64,000 bases of DNA from Fusibacter sp. 3D3 (GTDB lineage: Bacteria; Bacillota; Clostridia; Peptostreptococcales; Acidaminobacteraceae). The translations under genes were made by a program, and so were the position numbers. Of this stretch, positions 25,931-35,235 are shown piece by piece. Below the pieces are notes generated by a model, which was not told the DNA's origin, made no database searches, and was given only the letters and a program-made list of their open reading frames with translations. The stretch covers positions 249,521 to 313,520 of the forward strand of contig NZ_BDHH01000004.1 in the NCBI RefSeq assembly GCF_001748365.1, in the 5' to 3' direction. Positions within the stretch are counted from its first letter, which is position 1, and the number at the start of each line of letters is the position of its first letter.

Positions 25931-27396
25931 GATTATTGGAATCCTTGCGTTCTATCGAAGAAGAGCAATTGCATTCGTTTTATATGCCTGGTCATAAAAG
26001 ACATCCAAAGTTCATAGAGAAACTTGAAAATATAATTAAGTTAGATATCACTGAAATTCCCAAAGCGGATCATCTTCACGCGCCAAAGAGTTGTATACTC
26101 GAAACGCAGAAGCTAATAGCTTCAATGTATGAATCGGGCACTTCTAGACTTTTGATCAATGGCAGTACTGTGGGCATATTGAGTATGATTATCGGCAGTT
26201 TAGATGAAGGTGATCAAGTGCTTTTGAACCGAAATGCGCACAAATCTGTTTATAATGCGGTTTCCATCGCCAAGTTAAAACCCCATTATTACTTGCCAGA
26301 ATACGATGATTATATGGGAATTGTTATCGGTTATGACATGGACGATATTAAAGCTATTTTAAATGATAATAGGGCAATAAAAGCGGTTATATTAACGTAT
26401 CCCACTTATGAAGGGATCTGTATGGATATCAAGTGTATCATAGAGTTCTGTCATGAACGCCATATTTGGGTATTGGTAGATGAAGCACATGGCGCCCATC
26501 TAAAACTGAATTCAGATGGGCCGCTTTCAGCACTTGACTTAGGCGCAGACATTGTCGTTCAAAGTTTCCACAAAACCTTGCCTGCCTTGACACAAACAGC
26601 TTGTTTGCACTATGGAAGACACATGACAAAAACCATTGAGGGCAATCGCATTGTGCATCAAGTGGATGATTGCTTAAAGACGTTTCAAACCAGTAGCCCA
26701 TCCTATGTGTTGATGGCATCCGTGGATGCTATGCTTGATTTAATACAAGAAGAGGGGAAACGATGGTGTGAGGTGCTTGCCTTACAAATAGAAAGGTTAT
26801 ACGAAGAGACAAAATCATTAAAGACAATCTCTTTTTATCATACAAAACGCACAAAGGATCCCAGTAAATTAATGCTTCAAATTCATCCAGATTTCTATGA
26901 GGAAGGCATTTGGGATGGAGAGACGATTTCAAAAAAAATGAGAGCAATATATCATATTCAAGTGGAATATGAAACGCAGACAATGCTCTTGTTTATGACG
27001 AGTATTTGCAATGATCCATCTGATTTTGAAGTGCTGGCAGAGGCATTAAAGGCATTAGATCAATTGAGAATGGATGAGGTTTCAAATGGCCACTTTAATT
27101 TTAAAGGGCAAGAAAAGCAACGTGCAAAGTTCAATTTTGCAAAACAATATAAAAGTCTAGTTCAATCTGAAAATCAAGTTTATCTACCTCATGAAGTAAA
27201 ACGCAGAGCTTTTAGTGAGGTCACACCAGAAGCTGCAATTGGCGAGATTAGTGCTGATTTTATAACACCTTATCCACCCGGAATTCCAATTTGTGTTCCA
27301 GGTGAGCGCATTACTCATGAGGCAATTGATTTATTAAAAGCACTTTTAGGAACAGAACTGACAAAAATTAAGATTCTCGAAAGGAGCCTTGAGTAA
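25927..27396 (+). CDS. Orn/Lys/Arg decarboxylase family protein (YaaO-like)
   Basis: A 489-residue fold-type I PLP enzyme. It shows FYMPGHKR at the N-terminus, LINGSTVGILSMI, LVDEAHGAH and the PLP lysine in VQSFHKTLPALTQ. The C-terminal domain has PYPPGIPICVPGE. It would decarboxylate a basic amino acid (arginine, lysine or ornithine) to a polyamine precursor in the cytosol. Length matches the compact YaaO group rather than the 700-residue inducible enzymes. It heads the conserved yaaO-darA-holB-ricT block, as in Bacillus. The substrate is not settled by the sequence. Confidence 0.92.
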   Translation: MRLLESLRSIEEEQLHSFYMPGHKRHPKFIEKLENIIKLDITEIPKADHLHAPKSCILETQKLIASMYESGTSRLLINGSTVGILSMIIGSLDEGDQVLLNRNAHKSVYNAVSIAKLKPHYYLPEYDDYMGIVIGYDMDDIKAILNDNRAIKAVILTYPTYEGICMDIKCIIEFCHERHIWVLVDEAHGAHLKLNSDGPLSALDLGADIVVQSFHKTLPALTQTACLHYGRHMTKTIEGNRIVHQVDDCLKTFQTSSPSYVLMASVDAMLDLIQEEGKRWCEVLALQIERLYEETKSLKTISFYHTKRTKDPSKLMLQIHPDFYEEGIWDGETISKKMRAIYHIQVEYETQTMLLFMTSICNDPSDFEVLAEALKALDQLRMDEVSNGHFNFKGQEKQRAKFNFAKQYKSLVQSENQVYLPHEVKRRAFSEVTPEAAIGEISADFITPYPPGIPICVPGERITHEAIDLLKALLGTELTKIKILERSLE

Positions 27397-27413
27397 CCCT
27401 CAAGATTGATATT

Positions 27414-27974
27414 ATGAATAAGATAAAAAAAGAACTACTAGAATGGGGACAAGCAATACTGGTTACACTGGTCATTTTTATGATTTATAATTTCTTTTTT
27501 GCTACGACAACAGTTTACAATACATCTATGTTTCCCACTTTAGTTGAAAAAGATATGCTTTTTATGGTTAAACATTCAGAGCTTAAGACGGGGGATATCA
27601 TCTCTTTTAAATCGGAGTTGACTTTAACAGCACGAGATATTGAGAGTCTTAATTTTATTCAAAAATTACTACATCGTGAAGGCGAGCGCAAAAATCTCAT
27701 AAAAAGAGTTATTGCAGTACCTGGCGATAGTATTGAAGTTAAAGATGGGATTGTTACAGTTAATGGCACTATTTTGGATGAACCTTATATCAATACAGTG
27801 ACCAATAAAGCAGCTTATTATGAAAAAGTTCCGGAGGGCATGTACTTCTGTATGGGTGATAATCGAAATGTGAGTTTGGATAGTAGAGAGCTGGGACTGA
27901 TTTCGGGAGATGATATGATTGGTAAAGTTATTTTTAGATTTATGCCGTTAAGTAAAGTGGGTAAAGTGAATTAA
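27414..27974 (+). CDS. lepB: Signal peptidase I
   Basis: A 186-residue protein with one N-terminal membrane helix (residues ~13-30) and an extracytoplasmic catalytic domain. The serine nucleophile sits in NTSMFPTL and the general-base lysine in KRVIAVPGDSIEV. The conserved box MGDNRNVSLDSRELG is present. It cleaves Sec signal peptides at the membrane surface. It lies where Firmicutes usually carry tmk between yaaO and darA. I see no strong ribosome site before the ATG; a small hairpin (CTTGAG/CTCAAG) precedes it, so translation may depend on coupling. Confidence 0.93.
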   Translation: MNKIKKELLEWGQAILVTLVIFMIYNFFFATTTVYNTSMFPTLVEKDMLFMVKHSELKTGDIISFKSELTLTARDIESLNFIQKLLHREGERKNLIKRVIAVPGDSIEVKDGIVTVNGTILDEPYINTVTNKAAYYEKVPEGMYFCMGDNRNVSLDSRELGLISGDDMIGKVIFRFMPLSKVGKVN

Positions 27975-28031
27975 ATCTCAGAATTGTGGTATAATAAGGA
28001 ATAGAAGTTGTTTTTGAGAGGAGGCATATTT

Positions 28032-28355
28032 ATGAAATTAATTATCGCAATCGTTCATGACGAGGATGCACATGCACTTGTCAAACAATTGACGCAAGCG
28101 GATTTTGGTGTGACAAAGCTGGCATCCACAGGCGGATTCTTAAAATCTGGTAATACAACCTTGATTATAGGAACACCAAAAGAGCGTGTTGAAGCGGCAC
28201 TTGCTATTATTGAAGAAACGAGTCAGACGAGAAAAGAAATCACAACGACAACATCTCTTTTAGGAGATAACTCTGTTATGGGAATGCCACTGGAGATTAC
28301 TGTTGGAGGTGCCACAGTCTTCGTAGTGGACGTGGAAAAATATATTAAAATGTAA
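28032..28355 (+). CDS. darA: Cyclic di-AMP receptor DarA (PII-like)
   Basis: A 107-residue PII-like protein. It starts at the ATG after GAGGAGG. The segment TKLASTGGFLKSGNTTLIIG is highly characteristic of DarA/PstA (YaaQ), including the extended loop that holds c-di-AMP. Trimers bind c-di-AMP in Firmicutes; the downstream output is poorly understood. Position upstream of holB is conserved across the phylum, supporting the call. Confidence 0.94.
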   Translation: MKLIIAIVHDEDAHALVKQLTQADFGVTKLASTGGFLKSGNTTLIIGTPKERVEAALAIIEETSQTRKEITTTTSLLGDNSVMGMPLEITVGGATVFVVDVEKYIKM

Positions 28356-28366
28356 AGGGTTAAGGC

Positions 28367-29227
28367 ATGTCATATCAAACACAGAGACTTTTTTTAGAAA
28401 AAGCCATTTCAAGTGGAAAGTTGTCACATAGCTACATTTTTTCAGGCATGGATGATATTCATTTTTCAACAGAAATTGCAAAATTGGTTTTATGCAAACA
28501 GGAACACAGTGGTTGTGATTCCTGTTCGTCATGTTTAAAAATAAATTCGAGTAATCATCCAGATCTTATGATTATCATGCCAGACGGCAGTTCGATAAAA
28601 AATGCACAAGTCGAAGCTTTTCAGGAATATATCTTCATTAAGCCTTTTGAAAGTCAGTTTAAAATTGTCATTTTTAAAGATTTGGATTTAATGACACCAA
28701 GGGCACAAAATAGAATTCTAAAGACACTTGAGGAACCTCCCGAGTATGCTTTTTTTATTTTCATGACAAATAATCTGGAGGCTGTTCTCGAAACGGTTGT
28801 TTCAAGATGCCAAGTGGTTCAATTTTATCCTGATCTCGAATCAAAAGGGGAAGCGATTGAACAAGAAATTTTAGAAAAGGCAATTGAGTTTGTTAAAAGT
28901 ATAGAGTTTAAAGATGTAAATCGTGTTTTTGAATTTGCACTTTATGCAAAAGGAGATAAATTAAGGTTTCAGATTGTCATCAATAGAGTTGCCAAAATAT
29001 TAAGAGATGTCATGATCTTCCGAGAAACTGAAAATCTTCAATTGATAAATTCTGAAAATTTCACTATACTGGACTATAGAGATCATCTTGAAAAATTGAC
29101 CAGGAGTTTTACCACGGAGAAATTGGTTGAGCTGATCTTTGTTATAGATGATGTAGAATCAAAACTGAAGAATAATATGAACTTTGAACTTACAATTGAT
29201 CAATTGTTGTTTAAATGTATAAAATAG
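28367..29227 (+). CDS. holB: DNA polymerase III delta' subunit
   Basis: A 286-residue clamp-loader subunit. A Cys4 zinc module (CKQEHSGCDSCSSC) lies at about residues 44-60. NRILKTLEEPPEYAFFIF and VVSRCQVVQF are the characteristic SRC-type box of clamp-loader AAA+ proteins. There is no functional Walker A motif, as expected for delta'. It acts with DnaX and HolA to load the beta clamp. It lies 11 bases after darA and 9 bases before ricT, so they are in one operon. Confidence 0.93.
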   Translation: MSYQTQRLFLEKAISSGKLSHSYIFSGMDDIHFSTEIAKLVLCKQEHSGCDSCSSCLKINSSNHPDLMIIMPDGSSIKNAQVEAFQEYIFIKPFESQFKIVIFKDLDLMTPRAQNRILKTLEEPPEYAFFIFMTNNLEAVLETVVSRCQVVQFYPDLESKGEAIEQEILEKAIEFVKSIEFKDVNRVFEFALYAKGDKLRFQIVINRVAKILRDVMIFRETENLQLINSENFTILDYRDHLEKLTRSFTTEKLVELIFVIDDVESKLKNNMNFELTIDQLLFKCIK

Positions 29228-29236
29228 GAGGCCTAA

Positions 29237-30151
29237 ATGATCACTGTCGTAGGCGTGAGATTTAAAAAAGCTGGCAAAATTTATTATTTCGATCCAGGTG
29301 ATGTAGACGTCAATAAAGACGATCACGTGATTGTTGAAACTGCCAGAGGCGTAGAATATGGAGAATGTGTCATTGGAAGAAGAGATATTACTGAAGATCA
29401 GATCATAAGCCCTTTAAAACCTGTTCTCAGAACCTCAACATCTGAAGATGATGAAATTCATATAAATAATAAGAAAAAAGCCAAAGAAGCATTAGAGGTT
29501 TGTCTTGAAAAAATCCATTTGCATCAATTGGATATGAAATTAATTGATGTTGAGTATACTTTTGATAACAATAAAGTCATTTTCTATTTTACAGCAGATG
29601 GTCGAATTGATTTTAGAGAACTGGTAAAAGATCTAGCCGCTATATTCAGAACACGTATTGAACTGAGACAAATTGGTGTGCGCGATGAGTCCAAAATGGT
29701 GAAGGGACTTGGGCCTTGTGGTAGAGAGATCTGCTGTGGGAGCTGGCTAGGCGATTTTGCACCTGTTTCGATAAAGATGGCAAAAGATCAAAATTTATCA
29801 CTTAATCCGGTTAAGATTTCAGGGCTTTGTGGTCGATTGATGTGTTGTTTAAAATATGAATATGACACTTATGTGCAAATTCGAGTTGGTATGCCCAATA
29901 GAGGCGACAAAGTGAAAACACCAGAGGGTAATGCCTATGTTGTAGATACCAATATCTTGCTTGAGCAAGTAAAAGTCAGACATATTGTGAAAACAAGTCC
30001 TCATGAAGAATTGAGTGAAGATATAGTCGCTTATGGCAAATCGGATATTAAAGTGATTGAAGTGAGCAGAAGTCATGCACATTCACATGTTGCACCCATA
30101 CCGACTGCTGAACCTGTGGATTTTGTTGCACTAAAAAAATTAGAAGACTAG
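29237..30151 (+). CDS. ricT: PSP1-domain protein RicT (YaaT)
   Basis: A 304-residue protein of the PSP1 family. It contains the conserved cysteine-rich core GPCGREICCGSWL and ISGLCGRLMCCLKYEY. In Bacillus RicT works with RicA and RicF as an Fe-S complex that promotes mRNA processing by RNase Y and influences sporulation and competence. The cysteines that bind the clusters are all present. It follows holB, as in Bacillus, and is followed by a strong terminator. Confidence 0.93.
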   Translation: MITVVGVRFKKAGKIYYFDPGDVDVNKDDHVIVETARGVEYGECVIGRRDITEDQIISPLKPVLRTSTSEDDEIHINNKKKAKEALEVCLEKIHLHQLDMKLIDVEYTFDNNKVIFYFTADGRIDFRELVKDLAAIFRTRIELRQIGVRDESKMVKGLGPCGREICCGSWLGDFAPVSIKMAKDQNLSLNPVKISGLCGRLMCCLKYEYDTYVQIRVGMPNRGDKVKTPEGNAYVVDTNILLEQVKVRHIVKTSPHEELSEDIVAYGKSDIKVIEVSRSHAHSHVAPIPTAEPVDFVALKKLED

Positions 30152-30158
30152 AATTTTA

Positions 30159-30194
30159 AGAGAGCTTTGTGGCAATTTCCTCAAAGCTCTTTTG
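30159..30194 (+). terminator. Rho-independent terminator after ricT
   Basis: AGAGCTTTG pairs with CAAAGCTCT and is followed by TTTT, eight bases after the ricT stop codon. Confidence 0.85.
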
Positions 30195-30212
30195 TACATT
30201 TAACCCGAGGGA

Positions 30213-30345
30213 AGAAGAACCCCCCCACTTCTCTATAGTGGAGGGTTTTCTTCTGTCAGTCTGAACTTTCACTGATTGCAAGTCCTTTAGCGGGTTGAGA
30301 AGGTAGCACAGCGGACTTGGTATGTGGACCGAGTATGAGGACGGA
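30213..30345 (+). repeat. Dispersed hairpin repeat, copy A
   Basis: Begins with a hairpin of C-rich and G-rich arms (30213-30253) and ends with GAAGGTAGCACAGCGGACTT-type sequence at 30299-30325. The tail matches copies at 32052-32096 and, inverted, 62636-62760. It lies just upstream of trmN6 and may carry part of its leader. It resembles ends of IS200/IS605-type or miniature elements; no transposase is present. Confidence 0.65.
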
Positions 30346-30396
30346 ATATGCGAACAGAATATTCGATTTGAAAATGAGATTAGGAGCGATAAAAAT

Positions 30397-31167
30397 ATGA
30401 ATAATCTAGATCCAAAACTGGTTATGCCACATGAACGGGTGGATGATTTACAATTGGAGGGCCTTAAAATTATTCAGGATCCAAAAGGATTTTGCTTTGG
30501 GATAGATGCGGTGTTGTTAAGTCACTTTGTAAAGGTGAAGCGGACACATCGAATTGTTGAATTCGGAACAGGGACTGGAATTATTCCCATACTGCTGGCA
30601 GGCAAAACACAATTTGAACATCTCTATGCATTTGAAGTGCAGGAAGAGGTTGCTGATATGGCCAGTAGAAGTGTAAAATTAAACCATTTGGAAGATAAAA
30701 TTGAAATCATTCGAGCGAACTTAAAAGCGGCGCTTTCCTATTTGGATAAGGGGACTATCGACACCGTTGTAAGTAATCCACCCTATATGAGCACAGATGG
30801 CGGTATCAAAAATCCTTCTGACAAGAAAGCAATATCAAGACATGAAGTGCTTTGTACACTGGAGGATGTCATCGTCAATGCTAGCGTTCTTTTAAAACCG
30901 AGTGGTAATCTGTACATGATACACAGACCCAATCGGTTAGCTGATCTTATCTATCTTTGCAAACAAAACAAATTGGAGCCTAAAGAAATTCGAATGATTC
31001 AACCGTATGCACATAAAAAACCCAACATATTTTTAATAAGGTGTACAAAAGGGGGAAGGCCAGATCTCAAATTTCATGATCCTTTAATTGTGAGGACAGA
31101 TCAAGGGGATTATACAAAGGAAATTTACGATATTTATGGCATGGAAAACATCACTGTTTTTGAATAG
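30397..31167 (+). CDS. trmN6: tRNA1(Val) (adenine37-N6)-methyltransferase family
   Basis: A 256-residue class I SAM methyltransferase. The SAM loop is EFGTGTGIIPILL and the catalytic motif is VVSNPPYMS, typical of N6-adenine RNA methyltransferases of the YabB/TrmN6 group. I start at the ATG of MNNLDPKL with AGGAG ten bases upstream; the frame extends upstream only into the dispersed repeat. The location before rsmI is conserved in Firmicutes. Target A37 is inferred from the family. Confidence 0.9.
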   Translation: MNNLDPKLVMPHERVDDLQLEGLKIIQDPKGFCFGIDAVLLSHFVKVKRTHRIVEFGTGTGIIPILLAGKTQFEHLYAFEVQEEVADMASRSVKLNHLEDKIEIIRANLKAALSYLDKGTIDTVVSNPPYMSTDGGIKNPSDKKAISRHEVLCTLEDVIVNASVLLKPSGNLYMIHRPNRLADLIYLCKQNKLEPKEIRMIQPYAHKKPNIFLIRCTKGGRPDLKFHDPLIVRTDQGDYTKEIYDIYGMENITVFE

Positions 31168-31209
31168 ATTTTTAAATAGATTTAATGCGTTAAACTGAGG
31201 AGATGGATT

Positions 31210-32052
31210 ATGAGAGGTAAACTATATATATGTGGGACTCCAATCGGCAATTTAGAGGATATTACCTATAGAGCTCTAAGAATTTTGCAAACGTGTGATG
31301 TGGTTTTTGCAGAAGATACACGTCATAGTTTGAGATTGCTCAATCATTTTGAAATCAAAAAGCCACTTTACAGTTATCACGAACATAACAAGCAGTTAAA
31401 GGGTCCTGAAATTTTAGGCAAATTGGATGCGGGAGATATGGTGGCACTTGTGACTGATGCTGGTATGCCAGGCATTTCAGATCCAGGCCATGATGTGATA
31501 AAATTGTGTATTGAACAGGGATATGAATTTGAGATTATACCAGGTGTCACTGCATTTACAACTGCGCTTGTAGGTTCGGGGCTTGATACTTCAAGGTTTA
31601 TCTTCGAAGGCTTTTTGGACCGAGACAAGAAGACGCGAAAGACGTATCTTGAGGGCATCCAATATGAGAAAGGCACTTTAATCTTTTATGAGTCACCACA
31701 TCGCATCAAAGCCACTCTTAGAGCGATCTATGATGTATTTGGCAATCGAAATGCAGTTATTGCAAGAGAATTGACGAAGAGATATGAGGAATATAAAAGA
31801 GGGCCTTTGCTAACCCTGATGGATCTTCTAGAAGAACAAGAAGTGAAAGGTGAAATTGTTTTATTGATTGAGGGCAGTATTGAAGAAGCACCCAAGGGTG
31901 AGAGCATGATAGCGCTTTTATCTGTTGAAGCATTACTAAATCACTATATGGAACAAGGCATAGATAAAAAAGAAGCGATTAAGAAGGTTGCTAAAGAAAA
32001 GCAAATTAAAAAATCCGAGGTCTATGCAATTTCGATTAAGGATTCTATTTGA
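31210..32052 (+). CDS. rsmI: 16S rRNA (cytidine1402-2'-O)-methyltransferase
   Basis: A 280-residue tetrapyrrole-methylase-fold enzyme. It opens with YICGTPIGNLEDITYRALR, has FAEDTRHS, TDAGMPGISDPGH and a PGVTAFTTAL loop, all diagnostic of RsmI. It methylates C1402 of 16S rRNA together with RsmH. It ends the conserved block; its stop codon abuts a dispersed repeat copy, after which a catabolic island begins. Confidence 0.96.
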   Translation: MRGKLYICGTPIGNLEDITYRALRILQTCDVVFAEDTRHSLRLLNHFEIKKPLYSYHEHNKQLKGPEILGKLDAGDMVALVTDAGMPGISDPGHDVIKLCIEQGYEFEIIPGVTAFTTALVGSGLDTSRFIFEGFLDRDKKTRKTYLEGIQYEKGTLIFYESPHRIKATLRAIYDVFGNRNAVIARELTKRYEEYKRGPLLTLMDLLEEQEVKGEIVLLIEGSIEEAPKGESMIALLSVEALLNHYMEQGIDKKEAIKKVAKEKQIKKSEVYAISIKDSI

Positions 32053-32096
32053 TCCCTTAGTGGGTTATGAAGGTAGCGAAGCGGACTGAGTATGCA
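32052..32096 (+). repeat. Dispersed repeat, copy B (short)
   Basis: About 45 bases matching the tail of copy A (CCTTAGTGGGTTATGAAGG, then TAGCGAAGCGGACTGAGTAT). It begins at the rsmI stop codon and marks the left border of the catabolic island. Confidence 0.65.
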
Positions 32097-32128
32097 TTTT
32101 GATTCATAATGAAAAAGGAGGGCAAACA

Positions 32129-33667
32129 TTGAAAAAAGAATTATTGATTGAAGATGTTTTAATTGAAGCAATTCCCTCACTTGCAGGGACTGAAAGCATT
32201 GTACTTGAAGCACTTGCTGTTGACATTATTGAAGTTTATCAGAGACAAATGGTTGGATTTAAAAATAAAATTGAAGATTTACTGCGCTATAAAGACCGTG
32301 AAATTGATGCGTTTTCACTTGGAGATGCCATTTCAGATGGAATTTGTTTAGCGGATAGCAAAGGGATTGTAATGGCCATTAACAAGAGCTATTCTGAAAT
32401 AACAGGCGTTCCAGAATCTTTTATTATTGGCAAGAGCATTGAGATTCTCAAAGAAAGGATACAGACGGAAAAAATAGCTGCCCTTATGGCAATAGAGCAG
32501 AAAAAGAAAATATCAACGTTTACGACGATCGGTTCTAACAATAAAAAAGCGCTTATCACAGGATATCCCTATTTTGATGAAAATGGGAATGTGACCAGTG
32601 TTTTAACGGTCATTAGAGATTTAACGGAGATCATTGAGGTAAAAGAAAGACTTGAAGCCGTAGAACGCGAGAGTGAAATCTATCGAACTGAATTGGATTA
32701 TTTGCGGAAAGAACAAAATTATAAATCCAGTTTGATCGGTGAAAGTAATTCAATTCAGAAAATTAGAGAGCTGATTCGTCATGTTGCAAAGACAGAGGCA
32801 ACGGTTTTGATAACAGGAGAAACTGGTTCTGGAAAAGAAGTTATAGCGAGAGAAATTCATCAAAATAACGGTAAGAATGGCGCCCCTTATATTAAGGTAA
32901 ACTGTGCTGCAATTCCGGATTCACTTTTAGAATCGGAGCTTTTTGGTTATGAAAAAGGTGCTTTTACCGGTGCACTCAATAAAAATAAACCCGGAATGTT
33001 TGAACTTGCAAATGGTGGCACAATTCTCTTGGATGAGATTGGTGAAATGCCCTTAAATCTTCAATCCAAGTTACTGCGTGTTTTACAGGAAAAAGAGTTG
33101 AGACGCATAGGTGGGACGACAAGTATAAAGCTAGACGCAAGAGTGATTGCCTCTACAAATCAGAATTTAATGGAACTGATTGCAGAGAAGCGCTTTAGAG
33201 GGGATCTTTATTACCGATTGAATGTTGTTCCCATTCATATTGCACCACTTCGTGAGAGAAAAGAAGATATCCCACTTCTTGCAATGCATCTTTTGGAGGC
33301 CTTAAATGAGAAGTATAAGCAGAAAAAAGTGATCGATCAAACAGGAATTGCTGCATTTGAGCAATATAGCTGGCCAGGCAATGTCAGAGAGCTTGCCAAT
33401 GTGATTGAAAGATTGATTGTATCAGATACTGCAAACAGAATTACTTATGAAGGCATCATTAGTGTATTGGGCAAAAAGTCACATTTAGAAGAGGGCTTAT
33501 TGGATTCAATGCCCCTAAAGGAAGCCGTTGAAAAAGTGGAAAAAAAGATGATTGAAAACGCTTTAAAAACTTATGGAAGTACCTATAAAGCTGCAAAAGC
33601 GTTGGGAACAAGTCAGCCAACGCTTTTTAGAAAAGCCAAGTATTATAATCTTACCGAAGGACTCTGA
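32129..33667 (+). CDS. Sigma-54-dependent activator 1 (PAS-AAA+-HTH)
   Basis: A 512-residue enhancer-binding protein. I choose the TTG at 32129 because AAGGAGG lies seven bases upstream. After an N-terminal helical part comes a PAS domain (about residues 55-165, SDGICLADSKGIVMAI). The AAA+ domain has GETGSGKE (Walker A), an intact GAFTGA loop that contacts sigma-54, and GGTILLDEIGEM (Walker B). A C-terminal helix-turn-helix ends AAKALGTSQPTLFRKA. The PAS domain probably senses a small molecule. Its stop overlaps the start of activator 2 (TGATG). It likely drives the two promoters downstream. Confidence 0.93.
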   Translation: MKKELLIEDVLIEAIPSLAGTESIVLEALAVDIIEVYQRQMVGFKNKIEDLLRYKDREIDAFSLGDAISDGICLADSKGIVMAINKSYSEITGVPESFIIGKSIEILKERIQTEKIAALMAIEQKKKISTFTTIGSNNKKALITGYPYFDENGNVTSVLTVIRDLTEIIEVKERLEAVERESEIYRTELDYLRKEQNYKSSLIGESNSIQKIRELIRHVAKTEATVLITGETGSGKEVIAREIHQNNGKNGAPYIKVNCAAIPDSLLESELFGYEKGAFTGALNKNKPGMFELANGGTILLDEIGEMPLNLQSKLLRVLQEKELRRIGGTTSIKLDARVIASTNQNLMELIAEKRFRGDLYYRLNVVPIHIAPLRERKEDIPLLAMHLLEALNEKYKQKKVIDQTGIAAFEQYSWPGNVRELANVIERLIVSDTANRITYEGIISVLGKKSHLEEGLLDSMPLKEAVEKVEKKMIENALKTYGSTYKAAKALGTSQPTLFRKAKYYNLTEGL

Positions 33668-35181
33668 TGGAGAGTTGTAACAAGTTCGTAGAAGGAGTTG
33701 TTATCGTGAGTGAAATAAATTTAAAACAAGAAGCATACTGGTTTAATGAACTTACAAGTGTCATGTCTGAGGGCATATATCTCACGGATAAGAATGGTCT
33801 TGTTTTATTTGTAAACAGAGCATTTACAGAGATTACAGGCATTAAAAAGAACGAAGTCGTTGGCAAAAACATTCAAGATTACCTTGATGAACAGTATGCT
33901 AAAGGCACTTATAAGCGATTAGATATTGATGTCAAGTCGCATTTGGAGCAAAATAAGGCATCTGTTGGCGATAAACCGGAGTCGCTTTGGGCAATGGTAA
34001 TGAAAAAAAAAACAGAAGTGTCCTATGCGTCTTTTCTCGTCAATGAAGGGTTAAAAAAAGTAGTGCTTTTTTTAGGACATCCTATTTTAGATGAACAGGG
34101 GACTATCCAGAATGTCATCGTTTTATTGCAAGATATGACTCAGAATAGCACTCTTAAGGATGAACTCACAAGAATTGAAGATAAGACAAATCAGTATTTG
34201 AGTGAGATTATATACCATAGAGAGGCTCAAATTGATCAAAAGGGTTTTATGGGTAACTCCGAGGCTATAAAGGCCATAAAAAAGGTCATTGCGAACATTT
34301 CAAATACGGATGTGAGTGTTTTAATTCAGGGTGAAACAGGTGTTGGTAAAGAGATTGTGGCACATGAGATTTATAGGTTAAGTCAGCGCAAAGATAAACC
34401 TTACATCAAAATAAATTGTTCAGCAATTCCCGAGAATTTATTAGAGACAGAGTTATTTGGGTATGAGCCAGGAGCTTTTAGTGGTGCATCCAAAAAGATT
34501 AAAATAGGGTATTTTGAAATGGCGAACCAGGGGACGTTATTACTTGATGAAATAGGAGATATGTCTTTTTCAATGCAGGCGAAATTATTGAGAGTGCTTC
34601 AAGATCAAGTGATTATTAGAGTTGGTGGTGTAAGACGTATTGCACTTGATGTGAGAATCATTGCCTCAACAAGTAAAGATTTAATTCAGGGGATTAAAGA
34701 AGGCCTTTTTAGGGAAGATTTGTATTATCGCTTAAATATAATGCCGATCATCGTTCCCCCTTTAAGAGAACGCAAAATGGATATTGCGGTGTTAACACAA
34801 TATATGTTAGAACAGTTTGGTAAAAAATACAATCGATCGCCAGTGCTTAGTCAAGAAGCTATGGCGGTATTAGAAACTTATTTTTGGCCTGGGAATGTAA
34901 GAGAACTTAAGAATATATTAGAGCGAATGGTGATTGTGAATGGGGATGGCATCGTTGAATCTCAGCAAGTCTTAGCTCTACTTGGTGGGGAACAGAAATC
35001 TATTGAGATGCCTATGAATACGGCTACGGATTTAAATGTTGCAACAGCGCAATTTCAAAAAAAGATGATTGAAAGTGCATTACAGACCTATAAGAGTACT
35101 TATAAAGCAGCAGAAGCATTAGGGGTGACTCAATCCACAATTTCAAGAAAAGCAAAAGCACTGGGAATAACGGACTGGTGA
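33667..35181 (+). CDS. Sigma-54-dependent activator 2 (PAS-AAA+-HTH, GAFSGA variant)
   Basis: A 504-residue paralogue of activator 1. A PAS domain (SEGIYLTDKNGLVLFVN) precedes the AAA+ domain with GETGVGKE and LLLDEIGDM. The sigma-54 contact loop reads GAFSGA, a Thr-to-Ser change from the canonical GAFTGA. The HTH ends AAEALGVTQSTISRKA. The ATG at 33667 overlaps the previous stop and has AAGG six bases away. A GTG at 33706 with GAAGGAG is an equally good start. The two proteins may form hetero-oligomers or respond to different ligands. Confidence 0.92.
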   Translation: MESCNKFVEGVVIVSEINLKQEAYWFNELTSVMSEGIYLTDKNGLVLFVNRAFTEITGIKKNEVVGKNIQDYLDEQYAKGTYKRLDIDVKSHLEQNKASVGDKPESLWAMVMKKKTEVSYASFLVNEGLKKVVLFLGHPILDEQGTIQNVIVLLQDMTQNSTLKDELTRIEDKTNQYLSEIIYHREAQIDQKGFMGNSEAIKAIKKVIANISNTDVSVLIQGETGVGKEIVAHEIYRLSQRKDKPYIKINCSAIPENLLETELFGYEPGAFSGASKKIKIGYFEMANQGTLLLDEIGDMSFSMQAKLLRVLQDQVIIRVGGVRRIALDVRIIASTSKDLIQGIKEGLFREDLYYRLNIMPIIVPPLRERKMDIAVLTQYMLEQFGKKYNRSPVLSQEAMAVLETYFWPGNVRELKNILERMVIVNGDGIVESQQVLALLGGEQKSIEMPMNTATDLNVATAQFQKKMIESALQTYKSTYKAAEALGVTQSTISRKAKALGITDW

Positions 35182-35201
35182 TGCAAGATTGCATCTTGAG
35201 T

Positions 35202-35217
35202 GATTCAATATCGAATC
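35202..35217. promoter_or_regulatory. Palindrome, possible activator binding site 1
   Basis: GATTCAATATCGAATC, 20 bases after the activator 2 stop codon. It resembles the palindromes at 35437 and 38565. Binding is inferred. Confidence 0.4.
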
Positions 35218-35235
35218 GTTGTTTTGATTATATAT

